Shown: positions 55,236 to 64,000 of the stretch, in pieces
Layout of the letters: each line of letters opens with the position of its first letter
How positions within the stretch are numbered: position 1 is the first letter of the stretch
Assembly: GCF_011578045.1 (NCBI RefSeq)
Contig: NZ_CP049801.1
Coordinates: 1,984,001-2,048,000 of the forward strand
Length of the DNA: 64,000 nucleotides
Direction: 5' to 3'
DNA from: Acinetobacter shaoyimingii
GTDB lineage: Bacteria; Pseudomonadota; Gammaproteobacteria; Pseudomonadales; Moraxellaceae
Made by a program: the position numbers and the translations under genes
The notes under the pieces: model-generated
Told to the model about the DNA's origin: nothing
Seen by the model: only the letters and a program-made list of their open reading frames with translations
Database searches by the model: none

Positions 55236-56324
55236 ATGAATCTTTCTAAAATTTATAATGCTTTGCAAAATGTTCATGCTCAACCAGCTGTAAGTATTTT
55301 CGTACCGAGTCATCGTACTTCCCCAGATAATCAACAAGATGGTATTGCACTAAAAAATGCGCTTTCAGAATTGGAGGATCGCTTAAATGAAAACTATGAT
55401 AAACGTGAAGCACAAGCAATTTTAGATCAAATTGATCTGTCACTTAAATCTCATGATCATAACTATAATCTAGATACTATTGCGATTTTTGCTACCGCTG
55501 AAGAAGCACACGTATTTAGATTCCCGTTTCAAACCGTGGCTCGAATTGTTGTAAATGATCAGTTTGCACTGCGTGAAATACAACGTGAAATTAATAATGG
55601 TGTAGATTATTATGCATTGGTTATTTCACGAGATAATGCACGTTTAATAGAGGCTTATAATGATACAGCCGTACATGAATTTGATCATAATGATGAGATC
55701 CAAAATTTAGCCTTTCCTATTAAAAACGATGTCAGCGGGGCTGGTGATCGTAGTGATGATCGTGCCGAAGAGAATGCATTTAAAGAATTTTTGAATCGTG
55801 TCGATAAAAGTGTTCAGGAAATTTATCATCAATCCCCACTGCCAGTGTTTATTGTCGGGGATACGCGTACTGTTTCCATCTATGAACAAGTCTGTGACAA
55901 CACTCAAATTATTGCTGGAAAAGTAACAAACAGCAGTGATTTAGATGCTGAAGCACGTATTCTGATTGAAGAAATTCAACAAGATGTCCATGATTATCGC
56001 AATGAACAGCAAAAAATTGCACTGGAAAAAGTAGGTCAAGCCAAAGGCCAAGACTTATTACTCAATGACATTCAAACGATCTACGCAGGTGCAGTTGAAG
56101 GTCGTATTAGTGATTTATTTATTCGTAAAGGTTATGTTCAACCCGCTCAAGTCAATACTGAAACTTTAAATGTGCTCATCACTGATGACGAAGCAAAAAT
56201 GACGACAGATGATATAGTTGCGGATATTATTGATCTGACGATTCAAAATGGTGGTCAAACACATTTTATTTCTCCAGAACTTTTTCCAGAAGAGGAAAAT
56301 CTACTGGCGGTCGCACGTTACTGA
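55236..56324 (+). CDS. Balon-like ribosome hibernation factor (archaeo-eRF1 family)
   Basis: This 362-residue protein matches the AOC03_06830-type family, whose member Balon of Psychrobacter (same bacterial family) occupies the ribosomal A site with EF-Tu during cold or stationary phase and is related to archaeal/eukaryotic eRF1. The N-terminal domain VSIFVPSHRT, a central domain with DRSDDRAEENAFKEFLNRVDKSVQEIY, and a C-terminal eRF1-3-type domain ending GGQTHFISPELFPEEENLLAVARY are seen. No eRF1 NIKS motif is present, and the GGQ here is in the C-terminal domain, so peptide release is unlikely. It is a single gene with its own terminator. Identity recalled from family features. Confidence 0.82.
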   Translation: MNLSKIYNALQNVHAQPAVSIFVPSHRTSPDNQQDGIALKNALSELEDRLNENYDKREAQAILDQIDLSLKSHDHNYNLDTIAIFATAEEAHVFRFPFQTVARIVVNDQFALREIQREINNGVDYYALVISRDNARLIEAYNDTAVHEFDHNDEIQNLAFPIKNDVSGAGDRSDDRAEENAFKEFLNRVDKSVQEIYHQSPLPVFIVGDTRTVSIYEQVCDNTQIIAGKVTNSSDLDAEARILIEEIQQDVHDYRNEQQKIALEKVGQAKGQDLLLNDIQTIYAGAVEGRISDLFIRKGYVQPAQVNTETLNVLITDDEAKMTTDDIVADIIDLTIQNGGQTHFISPELFPEEENLLAVARY

Positions 56325-56350
56325 TTAAGTAAATTTCAGCTCATCATGAA

Positions 56351-56377
56351 AAAAGCCCCGATCATGGGGCTTTTTTT
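56351..56377. terminator. Bidirectional terminator after the Balon-like gene
   Basis: AAAAGCCCC and GGGGCTTTT form a 9-bp stem with loop GATCAT and a seven-T tail. It also lies at the end of the convergent small gene at 56391-56606. Confidence 0.95.
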
Positions 56378-56390
56378 CATTTTTTAAAAC

Positions 56391-56606
56391 TTAAAGTTTT
56401 TCAACCAACACACGATCAACCAATTTCTCACCCGTATGCTTTTCATGGTTTTGGCGACGAATCTTAATGATTTTATCTTCTGCCATATCTTTAAGCAGTA
56501 AAACCACAGCCATCATCGATTCCAAAGGTAGATCTTGCCCGATCCACTTTTGCTCACCAGAATCCATTAATGTGATTTCATCACTGATTTGGTTATATAG
56601 GCTCAT
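56391..56606 (-). CDS. Small conserved-looking hypothetical protein
   Basis: The 71-residue product (MSLYNQISDEITLMDSGEQKWIGQDLPLESMMAVVLLLKDMAEDK...) is helical with a hydrophobic stretch too short for a confident membrane span and a basic C-terminal tail (KIRRQNHEKHTGEKLVDRVLVEKL). Start choice is supported by GAGG upstream. I do not recognise the family. It converges with the Balon-like gene and shares its terminator. Confidence 0.7.
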   Translation of the reverse strand: MSLYNQISDEITLMDSGEQKWIGQDLPLESMMAVVLLLKDMAEDKIIKIRRQNHEKHTGEKLVDRVLVEKL

Positions 56607-56894
56607 ATTTTCCTCACTTATGCTGAAATGCAGTTCATTTCAAATGAATACTCAATGAATGGCGACACTATATACCTATTTTTAGAAAGTTCAATTATTA
56701 TACGTAGAAATTATTATAAATTTTTATTAATTTTATGTTTTTGAAATATATTTAGATTAAATTAATCGTTTATTCATCTCAATTTGAATAAATTTATGCT
56801 GTAGATGCTTTTCAATATGCCTTTTCAATATGACGATTCTATTCAAATAAATTAAAAAGCGATGTAGATACAACATAAGTATTACGATTCTCAT

Positions 56895-56922
56895 AAAAAA
56901 ACGCCCCAAATGGAGCGTTTTT
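56895..56922 (-). terminator. Terminator of transketolase
   Basis: On the minus strand AAAAAACGC and GCGTTTTTT pair through a stem with one mismatch around an ATTT loop, followed by a T-run. It is 23 bp after the tkt stop. The stretch from 56607 to here has no gene. Confidence 0.8.
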
Positions 56923-56944
56923 TATCACAATTTAATTTTAAAAA

Positions 56945-58933
56945 TTAAGCTGTAATTTCTTTCACTGCTGCAACAACCGCATCAGTGGTAATACCGAAGA
57001 ATTGGAACAAGTCTTTTGCAGGTGCAGATTCACCATAAGTCGTCATGCCAATCACACGACCGTCAAGACCCACAAACTTCCACCAGTAATCGACATGTGC
57101 AGCTTCAACAGCAACACGAGCACGAATGTGTGAAGGAAGAACTGCTTCACGATATGCCGCATCTTGTTTCATGAATTCTTCAGCACATGGCATTGACACT
57201 ACACGCACACCTTCAAGTTGTGCATATGCTTCCATTGCCAAAGATACTTCTGAACCTGTTGCAATGATGATTGCTTTCAATTCACCTTTTTCTTCAGCCA
57301 ATACATAACCACCTTTTGCAACATCAGCAATTTGAGCTGCTGTACGTGTTTGGAATGGTAAGTTTTGACGAGAGAAGATCAACGCAGATGGACCTTCTGA
57401 ACGTAAAAGTGCAGATTTCCAAGACACCGCTGCTTCAACCGTGTCACATGGACGCCATGTATTTAAGTTTGGTGTACCACGTAGTGAGGCAATTTGCTCG
57501 ATCGGTTGATGCGTAGGACCATCTTCACCCAAACCGATTGAATCATGGGTATACACATGAATCACACGTTGTTTCATGAGTGCAGACATACGTACTGCAT
57601 TACGTGCATATTCCATGAACATTAAGAATGTTGCAACGTAAGGAATGAAACCACCGTGAAGCGCCACACCGTTGGCAATGGCAGTCATACCAAACTCACG
57701 TACGCCATAGTGTACGTAGTTACCCGCAGGATTGTCTTGAACGCCTTGCGCACCTTTCCAAAGGGTAAGGTTTGAACCTGCCAAGTCAGCAGAGCCACCT
57801 AAAATTTCTGGAAGTTGTGGCGCAAATGCTTGAATTGTATTTTGGCTGGCTTTACGTGTCGCAATGGTTTCAGCTTTTGCATTGACTTCTGCAATGTAAG
57901 CATCTGCATTTGCAACGAATTCTGCTGGTAAATCGCCAGATAAACGACGTTTAAGTTCAGCTGCTTCAGTTGGATATTTTGCAGCATATGCAGCAAATGT
58001 TTCATTCCAAGCTGCTTCAGATGCAGAACCTTTTGCTTTTGCGTCCCAAGCTGCATAAACATCAGCAGGAATTTCAAATGCACCTTCAGTCCAGCCCAAA
58101 GCTTCACGAGTCAATGTAATTTCATCATTACCTAAAGGTGCACCATGGCAATCTTCTTTACCTTGTTTGTTTGGTGAACCTAAACCAATAATCGTTTTAC
58201 AGATAATAAGGGTCGGTTTATTGGTTTCAGCTTTTGCTTGCAAGGTTGCTGCACGTAATGCATCGCTGTCATGACCATCAACTTTAAGTACTTGCCAGCC
58301 ATAAGCTTGGAAACGTTGTTCTGTATCGTCAGAGAACCAACCTTCTACTTCACCATCAATAGAAATGCCATTGTCATCGTAGTAAGCAACTAACTTACCA
58401 AGACCCAAAGTACCTGCCAATGAACATGCTTCGTGTGAAACACCTTCCATTAAGCAGCCATCACCCAAGAAACAGTAAGTGAAATGATCTACAACTTTGA
58501 TGTCGTCTTTGTTGAACTGCGCCGCTAACGTTTTTTCTGCCAAAGCAAAACCAACTGCATTGGCAATACCCTGACCTAATGGACCTGTAGTTGTTTCAAT
58601 ACCTGGTGCATATCCTAATTCAGGATGACCAGGCGTTTTAGAATGTAATTGACGGAATGACTTCAAATCTTCAATAGAAAGATCATAACCAGTCAAATGC
58701 AACAATGCGTATTGAAGCATAGAGCCATGACCATTAGATAAAACAAAACGGTCACGGTTCGCCCATTGTGGGTTTGCCGGATTGTGATTTAGGAATTCAC
58801 GCCAAACAACATCAGCGATATCAGCCATCCCCATAGGCGCACCTGGATGTCCAGAGTTTGCTTTTTGTACAGCATCCATTGCCAATACACGAATTGCGTT
58901 TGCAACACGACGTTCATTTAGCGGGGTTGTCAT
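56945..58933 (-). CDS. tkt: Transketolase
   Basis: Transketolase moves two-carbon units between sugar phosphates in the pentose phosphate pathway, using thiamine pyrophosphate and Mg2+. The 662 residues match bacterial TktA. Features include [16 protein letters not shown] near residue 27, the TPP motif [13 protein letters not shown] near 154 with NDGISIDG-like [12 protein letters not shown], the [10 protein letters not shown] loop, the [22 protein letters not shown] signature near 412 and [14 protein letters not shown] near 467. The gene is alone on the minus strand, with a tiny open frame divergent at 59113. Confidence 0.96.
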   Translation of the reverse strand: MTTPLNERRVANAIRVLAMDAVQKANSGHPGAPMGMADIADVVWREFLNHNPANPQWANRDRFVLSNGHGSMLQYALLHLTGYDLSIEDLKSFRQLHSKTPGHPELGYAPGIETTTGPLGQGIANAVGFALAEKTLAAQFNKDDIKVVDHFTYCFLGDGCLMEGVSHEACSLAGTLGLGKLVAYYDDNGISIDGEVEGWFSDDTEQRFQAYGWQVLKVDGHDSDALRAATLQAKAETNKPTLIICKTIIGLGSPNKQGKEDCHGAPLGNDEITLTREALGWTEGAFEIPADVYAAWDAKAKGSASEAAWNETFAAYAAKYPTEAAELKRRLSGDLPAEFVANADAYIAEVNAKAETIATRKASQNTIQAFAPQLPEILGGSADLAGSNLTLWKGAQGVQDNPAGNYVHYGVREFGMTAIANGVALHGGFIPYVATFLMFMEYARNAVRMSALMKQRVIHVYTHDSIGLGEDGPTHQPIEQIASLRGTPNLNTWRPCDTVEAAVSWKSALLRSEGPSALIFSRQNLPFQTRTAAQIADVAKGGYVLAEEKGELKAIIIATGSEVSLAMEAYAQLEGVRVVSMPCAEEFMKQDAAYREAVLPSHIRARVAVEAAHVDYWWKFVGLDGRVIGMTTYGESAPAKDLFQFFGITTDAVVAAVKEITA

Positions 58934-59112
58934 AGATCAGAGTCCGATAGATAAAAGATAAGAAGATGAATTAAATTCAAAACTAAGGCGTATTGTCTTA
59001 AAAAAACATTACAGCGTAAAGTCCACAATGACATATTTAGCTTTTCAGTATTTAACTGCATAAAAAAACAGCAATATTCAAGCATAATAAATCATAACAG
59101 GGAGATACAAGA

Positions 59113-59163
59113 ATGAATCAAACAACAATAGCAACAGATTTCAACATACTCAGCGCCGAATAA
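59113..59163 (+). CDS. Possible tiny gene with a strong ribosome-binding site
   Basis: ATG to TAA encodes MNQTTIATDFNILSAE (16 residues). GGGAG lies 8 nt before the ATG, an unusually good site for a chance frame. It is divergent from tkt, and a CCTTGTTTTT/AAAAACAAGG inverted repeat follows at 59202-59238. The peptide is not like the twin peptides at 44813 and 44914 in sequence. Coding is only a possibility without conservation data; the rest of this 338-bp gap looks noncoding. Confidence 0.4.
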   Translation: MNQTTIATDFNILSAE

Positions 59164-59201
59164 TTATACTACAACTCTAAGATGTTTTTTAGTTTGAGAC
59201 A

Positions 59202-59238
59202 CCTTGTTTTTATGGTGTTGAATGAATCAAAAACAAGG
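59202..59238 (+). other. Inverted repeat after the tiny frame
   Basis: CCTTGTTTTT (59202-59211) and AAAAACAAGG (59229-59238) pair over 10 bp with a 17-nt loop. It may be a terminator for the tiny gene or the minus-strand cyclase gene. Confidence 0.5.
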
Positions 59239-59270
59239 ACTTCATCTAAGCTTGAAACGTTAATATAGCC

Positions 59271-60461
59271 CTAGCCAAAGCAAATTTGATTACGACCGTT
59301 GGCTTTTGCCTTATACAGCGCAAGATCGGCAGCATGCACCGCTTGCATCGCACTCATATTTTGTTCTACATAAGCAATCCCGATACTACTGGTAACACTT
59401 ATTTTTTGATCTTTATTTTGCCCTTGATAAACCACATGTTCGTAGTTTTCTAAAGCTTGACGACACCGCTCAGCCAATCGCAATATTTCTTCTTTTTTGG
59501 TATTGGTAATGATGATTAGAAATTCCTCTCCCCCATAACGACCAAGAAAGTCTGTTGCACGTAATGACGATCTTAAAATTTCGGCAGTTTTAACCAGCAC
59601 CCGATCACCCATAAGATGGCCATAAGTGTCATTCACCTTTTTAAAATAATCCAGATCCATCAAAATAATCGCAAATGATTGAATATCATTTGAGTTTCTA
59701 TCTAAAGCCAGTAAGTGTTTGGTCAGAACTCTGCGATTATAAATACCAGTAAGTGAATCCATTTCACTGAGTTCAGTGATATAGGTTTCTCGTTGATGCC
59801 ACTGTTTTAAAATCGTTGCGAAAATAAATAACCCTATTGCTAAAGGTGGAACACTAAAAAAAATGGTACTGCTGAGCCAAAAATGATTTAAAAAGTTTGG
59901 ATAACCAATGTTGGCTAAGTTGAAAATAGGTGCATATTGAAATTCACCTGTGACCATGCCACTACGGATGAAAAAAAAGAAAATGCAGAATGAATAACAG
60001 AAAGCAAAAAACAATACTCTCTTCTCGAACAGCACCACAATCAAATAGATAAAGCTCATGGCATTGACAATCGTACCTGTTGCCAAAAGTCCCGAGGAAT
60101 AACTATCAAAAACCAAACTTGTCGTTGAAAAAATCATACACACATAGGGTAAAAACTGTTGCGCATGTTGATCGTTTCGTGAAGAATTAAAGTATTGAAT
60201 GAGAAATACAAAAACGAAAAGTTCAATAATTTCAAGTTTCAAATGAAAACGTAAAGCTTCAAGATTTACAAAGGGATAAAATTCAGGCGTGCTTAATGTA
60301 TAGATGTGCCAAGAGACCCACAGAACTTTAATAAATAGAAAAAAAACAAAAATGAGAATACATTTTTGAATTTCACTCCAATTCAATATCACAGGATCAC
60401 CAATCGCTTTAATCACCCAGCGTCGGGATCTTGATTTCATTGAATTTATGAGAGCTATCAT
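59271..60461 (-). CDS. Membrane-bound GGDEF diguanylate cyclase
   Basis: This 396-residue protein makes the second messenger cyclic di-GMP. About six hydrophobic segments fill residues 30-210 (a MASE-like sensor in the membrane), then a GGDEF domain (about 225-396) with LMDLDYFKKVNDTYGHLMGD and the active-site GGEEF in GRYGGEEFLIIIT. YKAKANGRNQICFG is the usual domain end. The motif is intact, so activity is likely. No EAL domain. Start could also be the ATG at 60440; neither has a strong ribosome-binding site. Confidence 0.93.
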   Translation of the reverse strand: MIALINSMKSRSRRWVIKAIGDPVILNWSEIQKCILIFVFFLFIKVLWVSWHIYTLSTPEFYPFVNLEALRFHLKLEIIELFVFVFLIQYFNSSRNDQHAQQFLPYVCMIFSTTSLVFDSYSSGLLATGTIVNAMSFIYLIVVLFEKRVLFFAFCYSFCIFFFFIRSGMVTGEFQYAPIFNLANIGYPNFLNHFWLSSTIFFSVPPLAIGLFIFATILKQWHQRETYITELSEMDSLTGIYNRRVLTKHLLALDRNSNDIQSFAIILMDLDYFKKVNDTYGHLMGDRVLVKTAEILRSSLRATDFLGRYGGEEFLIIITNTKKEEILRLAERCRQALENYEHVVYQGQNKDQKISVTSSIGIAYVEQNMSAMQAVHAADLALYKAKANGRNQICFG

Positions 60462-60986
60462 GCTGTTAGCATCAATACATTAGAATAATTAAAATATATC
60501 TTAATTTTTTGTAATAAATATATAACTTTTAAAACGGAGAAACAAAAACATATTTAACATTTATAATCCAGTATAAAAAAATAACAAATATACACATAGA
60601 AAAGATATGGATATTTACAAAAAAAGATGGCTGTACACTTTACAATATAAAAGGCTTATTGGAATGATAAAAATTCTAATTTATATCCAATAAAATTGAT
60701 TAATCATCAAGCGCTTTGCATGAAATTCAATCCATTTTCATCCAGTATATTTCAGTTATATTATATGATGAGTTTAGAATATTTTACAGTGGGATTACAC
60801 GTTCATCCGATTATTAATCAAAATAACCCCACTTAAACAGCTTACTTATCAATTTTTCAGATGTGCTTATCAAATAAAAACGCATTAATTTGAAATATTT
60901 TCATGCTTTTTGTGTGTGTTAAGCTAGTCCTAAAGTCTAAGTCGATGTACCATATTGCGTCTTTTGAAATAACTGTGATAGGTCTT
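60462..60986. other. Long leader region before metK
   Basis: These 525 bp contain no gene I can support. An AGTGGG...CCCACT inverted pair spans about 60787-60835. I checked by eye for a SAM riboswitch and saw no convincing match. The long upstream reading frame in the metK frame from 60903 lacks a good ribosome-binding site and is not used. Confidence 0.5.
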
Positions 60987-62153
60987 ATGCGCGAGTACGC
61001 TGTATTTACTTCAGAATCTGTAAGCGAAGGCCATCCGGATAAAATGGCTGATCAAATCAGTGATGCTATCTTGGATGCGATCTTAAAAGAAGACCCATAT
61101 GCTCGGGTTGCTTGTGAAACGCTTGTAAAAACAGGTGCTGTAGTTCTTGCAGGTGAAATTACTACAACTGCAAATGTCGATTTTGAAGCAATTGTTCGTC
61201 AAACCGTGAATGGTATTGGCTATCACCATTCTGATTTAGGCTTCGATGGTTCAACCTGTGCAATCATTAACATGATTGGTAAACAATCACCTGAAATTGC
61301 TCAAGGTGTTGATCGTCAAAAACCTGAAGATCAAGGTGCAGGCGACCAAGGTTTGATGTTTGGCTATGCAAGTCGTGAAACTGACGTTCTCATGCCTGCT
61401 CCAATTTCATATGCACATCGTTTAATGGAAAAACAAGCTGAGCTTCGTCGTAGTGGTGCTCTACCTTGGTTACGTCCAGATGCAAAAAGTCAGGTGACTT
61501 TTGCTTATGAAAATGGCATGCCTGTACGCTTAGATGCAGTTGTACTCTCAACTCAACATGATCCAGAAATCACGCAAGCTGCATTAAAAGAAGCGGTGAT
61601 TGAAGAAATTGTTAAAAAAGTAATTCCTGCTGAAATGTTCCATGCAGACACCAAGTTCCACATTAACCCTACAGGCATGTTTGTAATTGGTGGACCTGTA
61701 GGTGACTGTGGTTTAACAGGTCGTAAAATCATTGTGGATACATACGGTGGTATGGCACGTCACGGCGGTGGTGCATTCTCTGGTAAAGATCCATCTAAAG
61801 TTGACCGTTCTGCTGCATATGCGGGTCGTTATGTTGCGAAAAACATCGTAGCTGCTGGTCTTGCAGACAAATGTGAAATTCAGGTGTCTTATGCAATTGG
61901 GGTAGCTGAGCCGACTTCGATTTCAATCAATACGTTCAATACAGCTAAAGTAGCTGATGAACTTATTGTTCAATTGGTTCGAGAGCATTTTGACCTACGC
62001 CCTTATGGTATTACGCGTATGCTAGACCTTATTCAACCTATGTATAAGCAAACTGCTGCTTATGGTCATTTTGGTCGTGAAGGTTCTGATACTGCATTCA
62101 CTTGGGAAAAAACAGACAAAGTTGAAGCATTGAAAGCCTCTGCTGGTCTATAA
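60987..62153 (+). CDS. metK: S-adenosylmethionine synthase
   Basis: MetK makes S-adenosylmethionine from ATP and methionine. The 388-residue product from the ATG at 60987 begins [37 protein letters not shown] binds ATP and is the family signature. Another signature is [12 protein letters not shown], and [19 protein letters not shown] is the C-terminal motif. Length matches E. coli MetK (384). ATAGGTCTT is a modest ribosome-binding site. An in-frame upstream start at 60903 would add 28 unmatched residues and is rejected. Confidence 0.97.
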   Translation: MREYAVFTSESVSEGHPDKMADQISDAILDAILKEDPYARVACETLVKTGAVVLAGEITTTANVDFEAIVRQTVNGIGYHHSDLGFDGSTCAIINMIGKQSPEIAQGVDRQKPEDQGAGDQGLMFGYASRETDVLMPAPISYAHRLMEKQAELRRSGALPWLRPDAKSQVTFAYENGMPVRLDAVVLSTQHDPEITQAALKEAVIEEIVKKVIPAEMFHADTKFHINPTGMFVIGGPVGDCGLTGRKIIVDTYGGMARHGGGAFSGKDPSKVDRSAAYAGRYVAKNIVAAGLADKCEIQVSYAIGVAEPTSISINTFNTAKVADELIVQLVREHFDLRPYGITRMLDLIQPMYKQTAAYGHFGREGSDTAFTWEKTDKVEALKASAGL

Positions 62154-62177
62154 ACTCAAAACGATCTGCTGTTTCAT

Positions 62178-62209
62178 AAAAAAAAGCTCACTTTATGTGA
62201 GCTTTTTTT
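62178..62209. terminator. Bidirectional terminator after metK
   Basis: AAAAAAGCTCAC and GTGAGCTTTTTT pair over 12 bp with loop TTTAT and T/A runs on both strands. It also ends the convergent small gene at 62244-62492. Confidence 0.93.
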
Positions 62210-62243
62210 ATGTATTTGATATTACTTAAAAGATTCAACATGC

Positions 62244-62492
62244 TTAAGAACCATTCATAGACTTATCATTTTTGTGTAAAACATCTAATAAGGTCTGTTG
62301 CACCGGATCTGTTTGATGTGTATTCACCAAATGCGCCATTTGGAAAATAATCGCAACCGCTAAACACGCAAATACACAGAATAACCACAAGCTATAAGGA
62401 GATTTAATATTTTGTGATCCGCATTCCGAGCAGACTTTGTCCGTAGACATAACAACCTTGTTACAACATCCACAATGATATTGATACATCAT
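62244..62492 (-). CDS. Small zinc-ribbon membrane protein
   Basis: From the ATG at 62492 (GGAGG 8 nt before) the product is 82 residues. A zinc-ribbon lies at the N-terminus with CGCC near 6-9 and CSEC near 22-25, and one membrane helix follows (SLWLFCVFACLAVAIIFQMAHLV). It is likely a membrane-anchored metal-binding or regulatory protein, function unknown. An upstream in-frame ATG at 62522 would add ten residues but is not next to the strong site. Confidence 0.75.
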   Translation of the reverse strand: MMYQYHCGCCNKVVMSTDKVCSECGSQNIKSPYSLWLFCVFACLAVAIIFQMAHLVNTHQTDPVQQTLLDVLHKNDKSMNGS

Positions 62493-62522
62493 AATACCAC
62501 CCTCCATTTTTACTATTGCCAC

Positions 62523-62836
62523 GTTTTTATTATCAGTTAATATTGTTATGCGTTTTAACCTACAACATGTAAATAATACGTGATGCAGTTAACACTTTCA
62601 AGCGCATAAAATAAACTTTATTTAAAATATCTTCACTGATAATTAAATTTATTTAAATTTAATAGCAACTTACTTATTATTATAAGTCTATTACATTCTG
62701 ATACCGTGTAATAATATGTAACATATGGATTATTCATTGTAATTCCTCATTCAATTGATGATTGTAGTACAAACCAATGAATCGTTTCATTGCTCGTTTT
62801 TTTAGTTAAAATGCTTCATGTTATTTGGAGAGCAAG
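62523..62836. other. Noncoding region between small divergent genes
   Basis: About 310 bp, AT-rich, without a supportable gene. It contains the promoters of the zinc-ribbon gene and the basic protein gene; no clear operator was seen. Confidence 0.5.
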
Positions 62837-63043
62837 ATGGTTCAGTTAATTAAAAAAGGTGGTTTACGTGAACGTGCTAATCGGAGTCGTGCCTATCAGG
62901 GCTCTGAAAATACTGAAACGACGTTGGCTCCGCATGGTTATCAACATCCTCATCTGGTTAATCGCCCCTGCTCGACACAACATGGCGAACAGGAAACAAC
63001 AATCGACACAAATACTAAAGATTTAGATACACACAAAAAATGA
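62837..63043 (+). CDS. Small hydrophilic hypothetical protein
   Basis: From the ATG at 62837 (GGAG 7 nt before) the product is 68 residues. It starts MVQLIKKGGLRERANRSRAYQG and has a basic first third, then a polar, Thr/Asn/His-rich part without hydrophobic segments, so it is probably disordered. A TTG at 62825 is in frame but weak. The terminator stem at 63035-63063 overlaps its stop codon. No family recognised. Confidence 0.65.
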   Translation: MVQLIKKGGLRERANRSRAYQGSENTETTLAPHGYQHPHLVNRPCSTQHGEQETTIDTNTKDLDTHKK

Positions 63044-63063
63044 GGGGACATACCCTCATTTTT
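63035..63063. terminator. Terminator overlapping the small gene's stop codon
   Basis: AAAAATGAGGG and CCCTCATTTTT form an 11-bp stem with loop GACATA. The TGA stop is inside the left arm. Confidence 0.9.
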
Positions 63064-63117
63064 GGTTTACTTGCATCGATAATGTCGAAGACGATGAAAA
63101 TATTTTAAAGGATAAAT

Positions 63118-63753
63118 TTAAAGTAAAAAGAGAGCATCAAACCAGAGCCAAATCGCAAACAATAAAAATAAAGCTCCAGAGAAAATATCAATATAACTTC
63201 CAGCACGTTGATACAAAGTTTTGACTTTTGGTAGCGATAAAATCAGCATCAACAATGCAAACACTAGAAATGTTTGAATAGGGATAATAAATGCCAATTG
63301 GGTTTTTAAATGTGTAGACGCTGAAGTACTGAGCGCTAAAGAAAACACACTACTAAAATAGATGAGTGTCTTTGGATTGGATAAATTGGTAAACAATCCC
63401 AATAAGAAATAGTTTTGAGATTTCTCTGATTTGTTTTGTTGATCCTCCAAATCAAATGTCTGATTTAAAGAATGAATGCCACCTTTGAGCATTGCCCATC
63501 CCATTCGAGCAAGAAAAAAACCACCAAGTAGCATTAATCCTTGTTGAATCCAAGGAAATTGTTGAACAAGAACTGTAAATCCCAATAATGTGAGCACAAC
63601 CCAAACCACAATGCCCACTGAAATCCCTGAAATGATTTTTAATGTGTTAGAACGTGTGGTTGATGCAGCACTTTTAGCAATGAGGAGTACGTCGGGACCA
63701 GGACTGAGTTGAGCGACAAAATGCAGAAGACAAATCGTAAAAAGCAAAGACAT
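63118..63753 (-). CDS. LysE/RhtB-family exporter
   Basis: This 211-residue inner-membrane protein has six predicted helices and the LysE signatures LLHFVAQLSPGPDVLLIAKSAASTTRSNTLKII near the N-terminus and LGLFTNLSNPKTLIYFSSVFSLAL near 130-150. It probably exports an amino acid such as threonine, lysine or homoserine; the cargo cannot be told. It is distinct from the LysE gene at 53397 but of the same length and plan. Convergent with the small gene at 62837. Confidence 0.92.
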   Translation of the reverse strand: MSLLFTICLLHFVAQLSPGPDVLLIAKSAASTTRSNTLKIISGISVGIVVWVVLTLLGFTVLVQQFPWIQQGLMLLGGFFLARMGWAMLKGGIHSLNQTFDLEDQQNKSEKSQNYFLLGLFTNLSNPKTLIYFSSVFSLALSTSASTHLKTQLAFIIPIQTFLVFALLMLILSLPKVKTLYQRAGSYIDIFSGALFLLFAIWLWFDALFLL

Positions 63754-63826
63754 AAAATCAAAAATTAGAAAAACCAGTATGAAATTATATCGTGTATAGC
63801 ATGAAAAATACTGCTATTCGATGCAT

Positions 63827-63852
63827 AAAAAAACCGAATCAACATGATTCGG
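63827..63852 (-). terminator. Terminator for the partial gene at the window end
   Basis: CCGAATC and GATTCGG pair over 7 bp (loop AACAT), with a seven-T run on the minus strand. It lies 24 bp past the stop of the partial gene. Confidence 0.85.
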
Positions 63853-63875
63853 CTGTTTAATCTGATTCAGATCAA

Positions 63876-64000
63876 TTATTTTTGATTAACATCTTTCATT
63901 TCAATTTTTTTGGCTTCAGGGGTAATTTCACGTGCTTCGCCATCAATGATTGTAGAATCACGACCACCTTGTTGCTGTTGTGCATCTTGCATTTGACGCA
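63876..64000 (-). CDS. C-terminal fragment of a CDS at the window edge
   Basis: The minus-strand frame from the edge to a TAA at 63876-63878 gives about 41 residues, starting after the first visible codons with RQMQDAQQQQGGRDSTIIDGE and ending EMKDVNQK. The Gln-rich stretch and IIDGEAREI tail resemble the end of FxsA-type membrane proteins, but a fragment this short supports only a guess. It is followed by a clear terminator, so it is a real gene end. Confidence 0.6.
   Translation of the reverse strand, partial: RQMQDAQQQQGGRDSTIIDGEAREITPEAKKIEMKDVNQK

Noticed and set aside
60787..60835. Possible SAM-responsive element before metK
   Set aside because: Only a 6-bp pair AGTGGG/CCCACT is visible; no recognised SAM riboswitch core.
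60903..60986. Upstream extension of metK
   Set aside because: Adds 28 residues not found in MetK and lacks a ribosome-binding site; the ATG at 60987 gives the standard N-terminus.

Overview
The window looks like chromosomal DNA of an Acinetobacter-type bacterium (Moraxellaceae). Base composition is AT-rich, codons are A/T-ending, and many products have the layout usual in that genus: PutA without a DNA-binding domain beside an Lrp regulator, a gcdH-gcdG glutarate locus, exaC-eat-eutBC, and a Balon-type ribosome hibernation factor. I saw no rRNA, tRNA, CRISPR array, phage module or plasmid replication gene. One complete insertion sequence (IS982 family, 25328-26301) with an 8-bp target duplication is present.

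Layout. 1-6 kb: the tail of a hydrolase-like gene, a YheT-type esterase, an NTF2-like protein, and fadH (2,4-dienoyl-CoA reductase) divergent from a padR regulator, with two near-identical palindromic operators between them; a hydrolase and a small secreted protein follow padR. 6-11.5 kb: a glutarate (lysine) catabolism locus with a CoA-transferase, an MFS carrier, glutaryl-CoA dehydrogenase and a divergent LysR regulator. 11.6-15 kb: a sirtuin without zinc-ligand cysteines, a DUF4349 lipoprotein and aspA. 15-21.3 kb: proline use (putP, Lrp-type regulator, putA). 22-30.5 kb: pepN, the IS, a zinc-ribbon protein, thiM, and a yefM-yoeB toxin-antitoxin pair with a TGTACA palindrome upstream. 30.4-37 kb: a tautomerase, a PIF1-type helicase, a PcfJ-like protein, an SDR and a hydrolase.

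37.4-44.3 kb is an ethanolamine catabolism cluster without microcompartment genes: a GAF/winged-helix regulator, acetaldehyde dehydrogenase, permease and eutBC. Ethanolamine would be imported, split to acetaldehyde and ammonia, and oxidised to acetate.

44.4-47.2 kb is the most unusual region. Two tandem 16-codon genes, each with its own Shine-Dalgarno sequence, encode the same peptide MKNRKKNAEYLGTLLG, although 9 of their 16 codons differ synonymously. A 13-bp stem-loop follows, then a gene for an M29/NicX-fold metalloenzyme, then azlC and azlD, which encode a two-part amino-acid exporter. I read this as a candidate, possibly undescribed, small-peptide (RiPP-like or signalling) system. A leader-peptide attenuation model is the main alternative.

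47.2-64 kb: an alcohol dehydrogenase, an isomerase and an SDR with degenerate 23-bp tandem repeats upstream, a gamma-glutamyltransferase lipoprotein, an amidotransferase, two LysE exporters, YceI, the Balon homologue, transketolase, a diguanylate cyclase, metK and several small unknown proteins.
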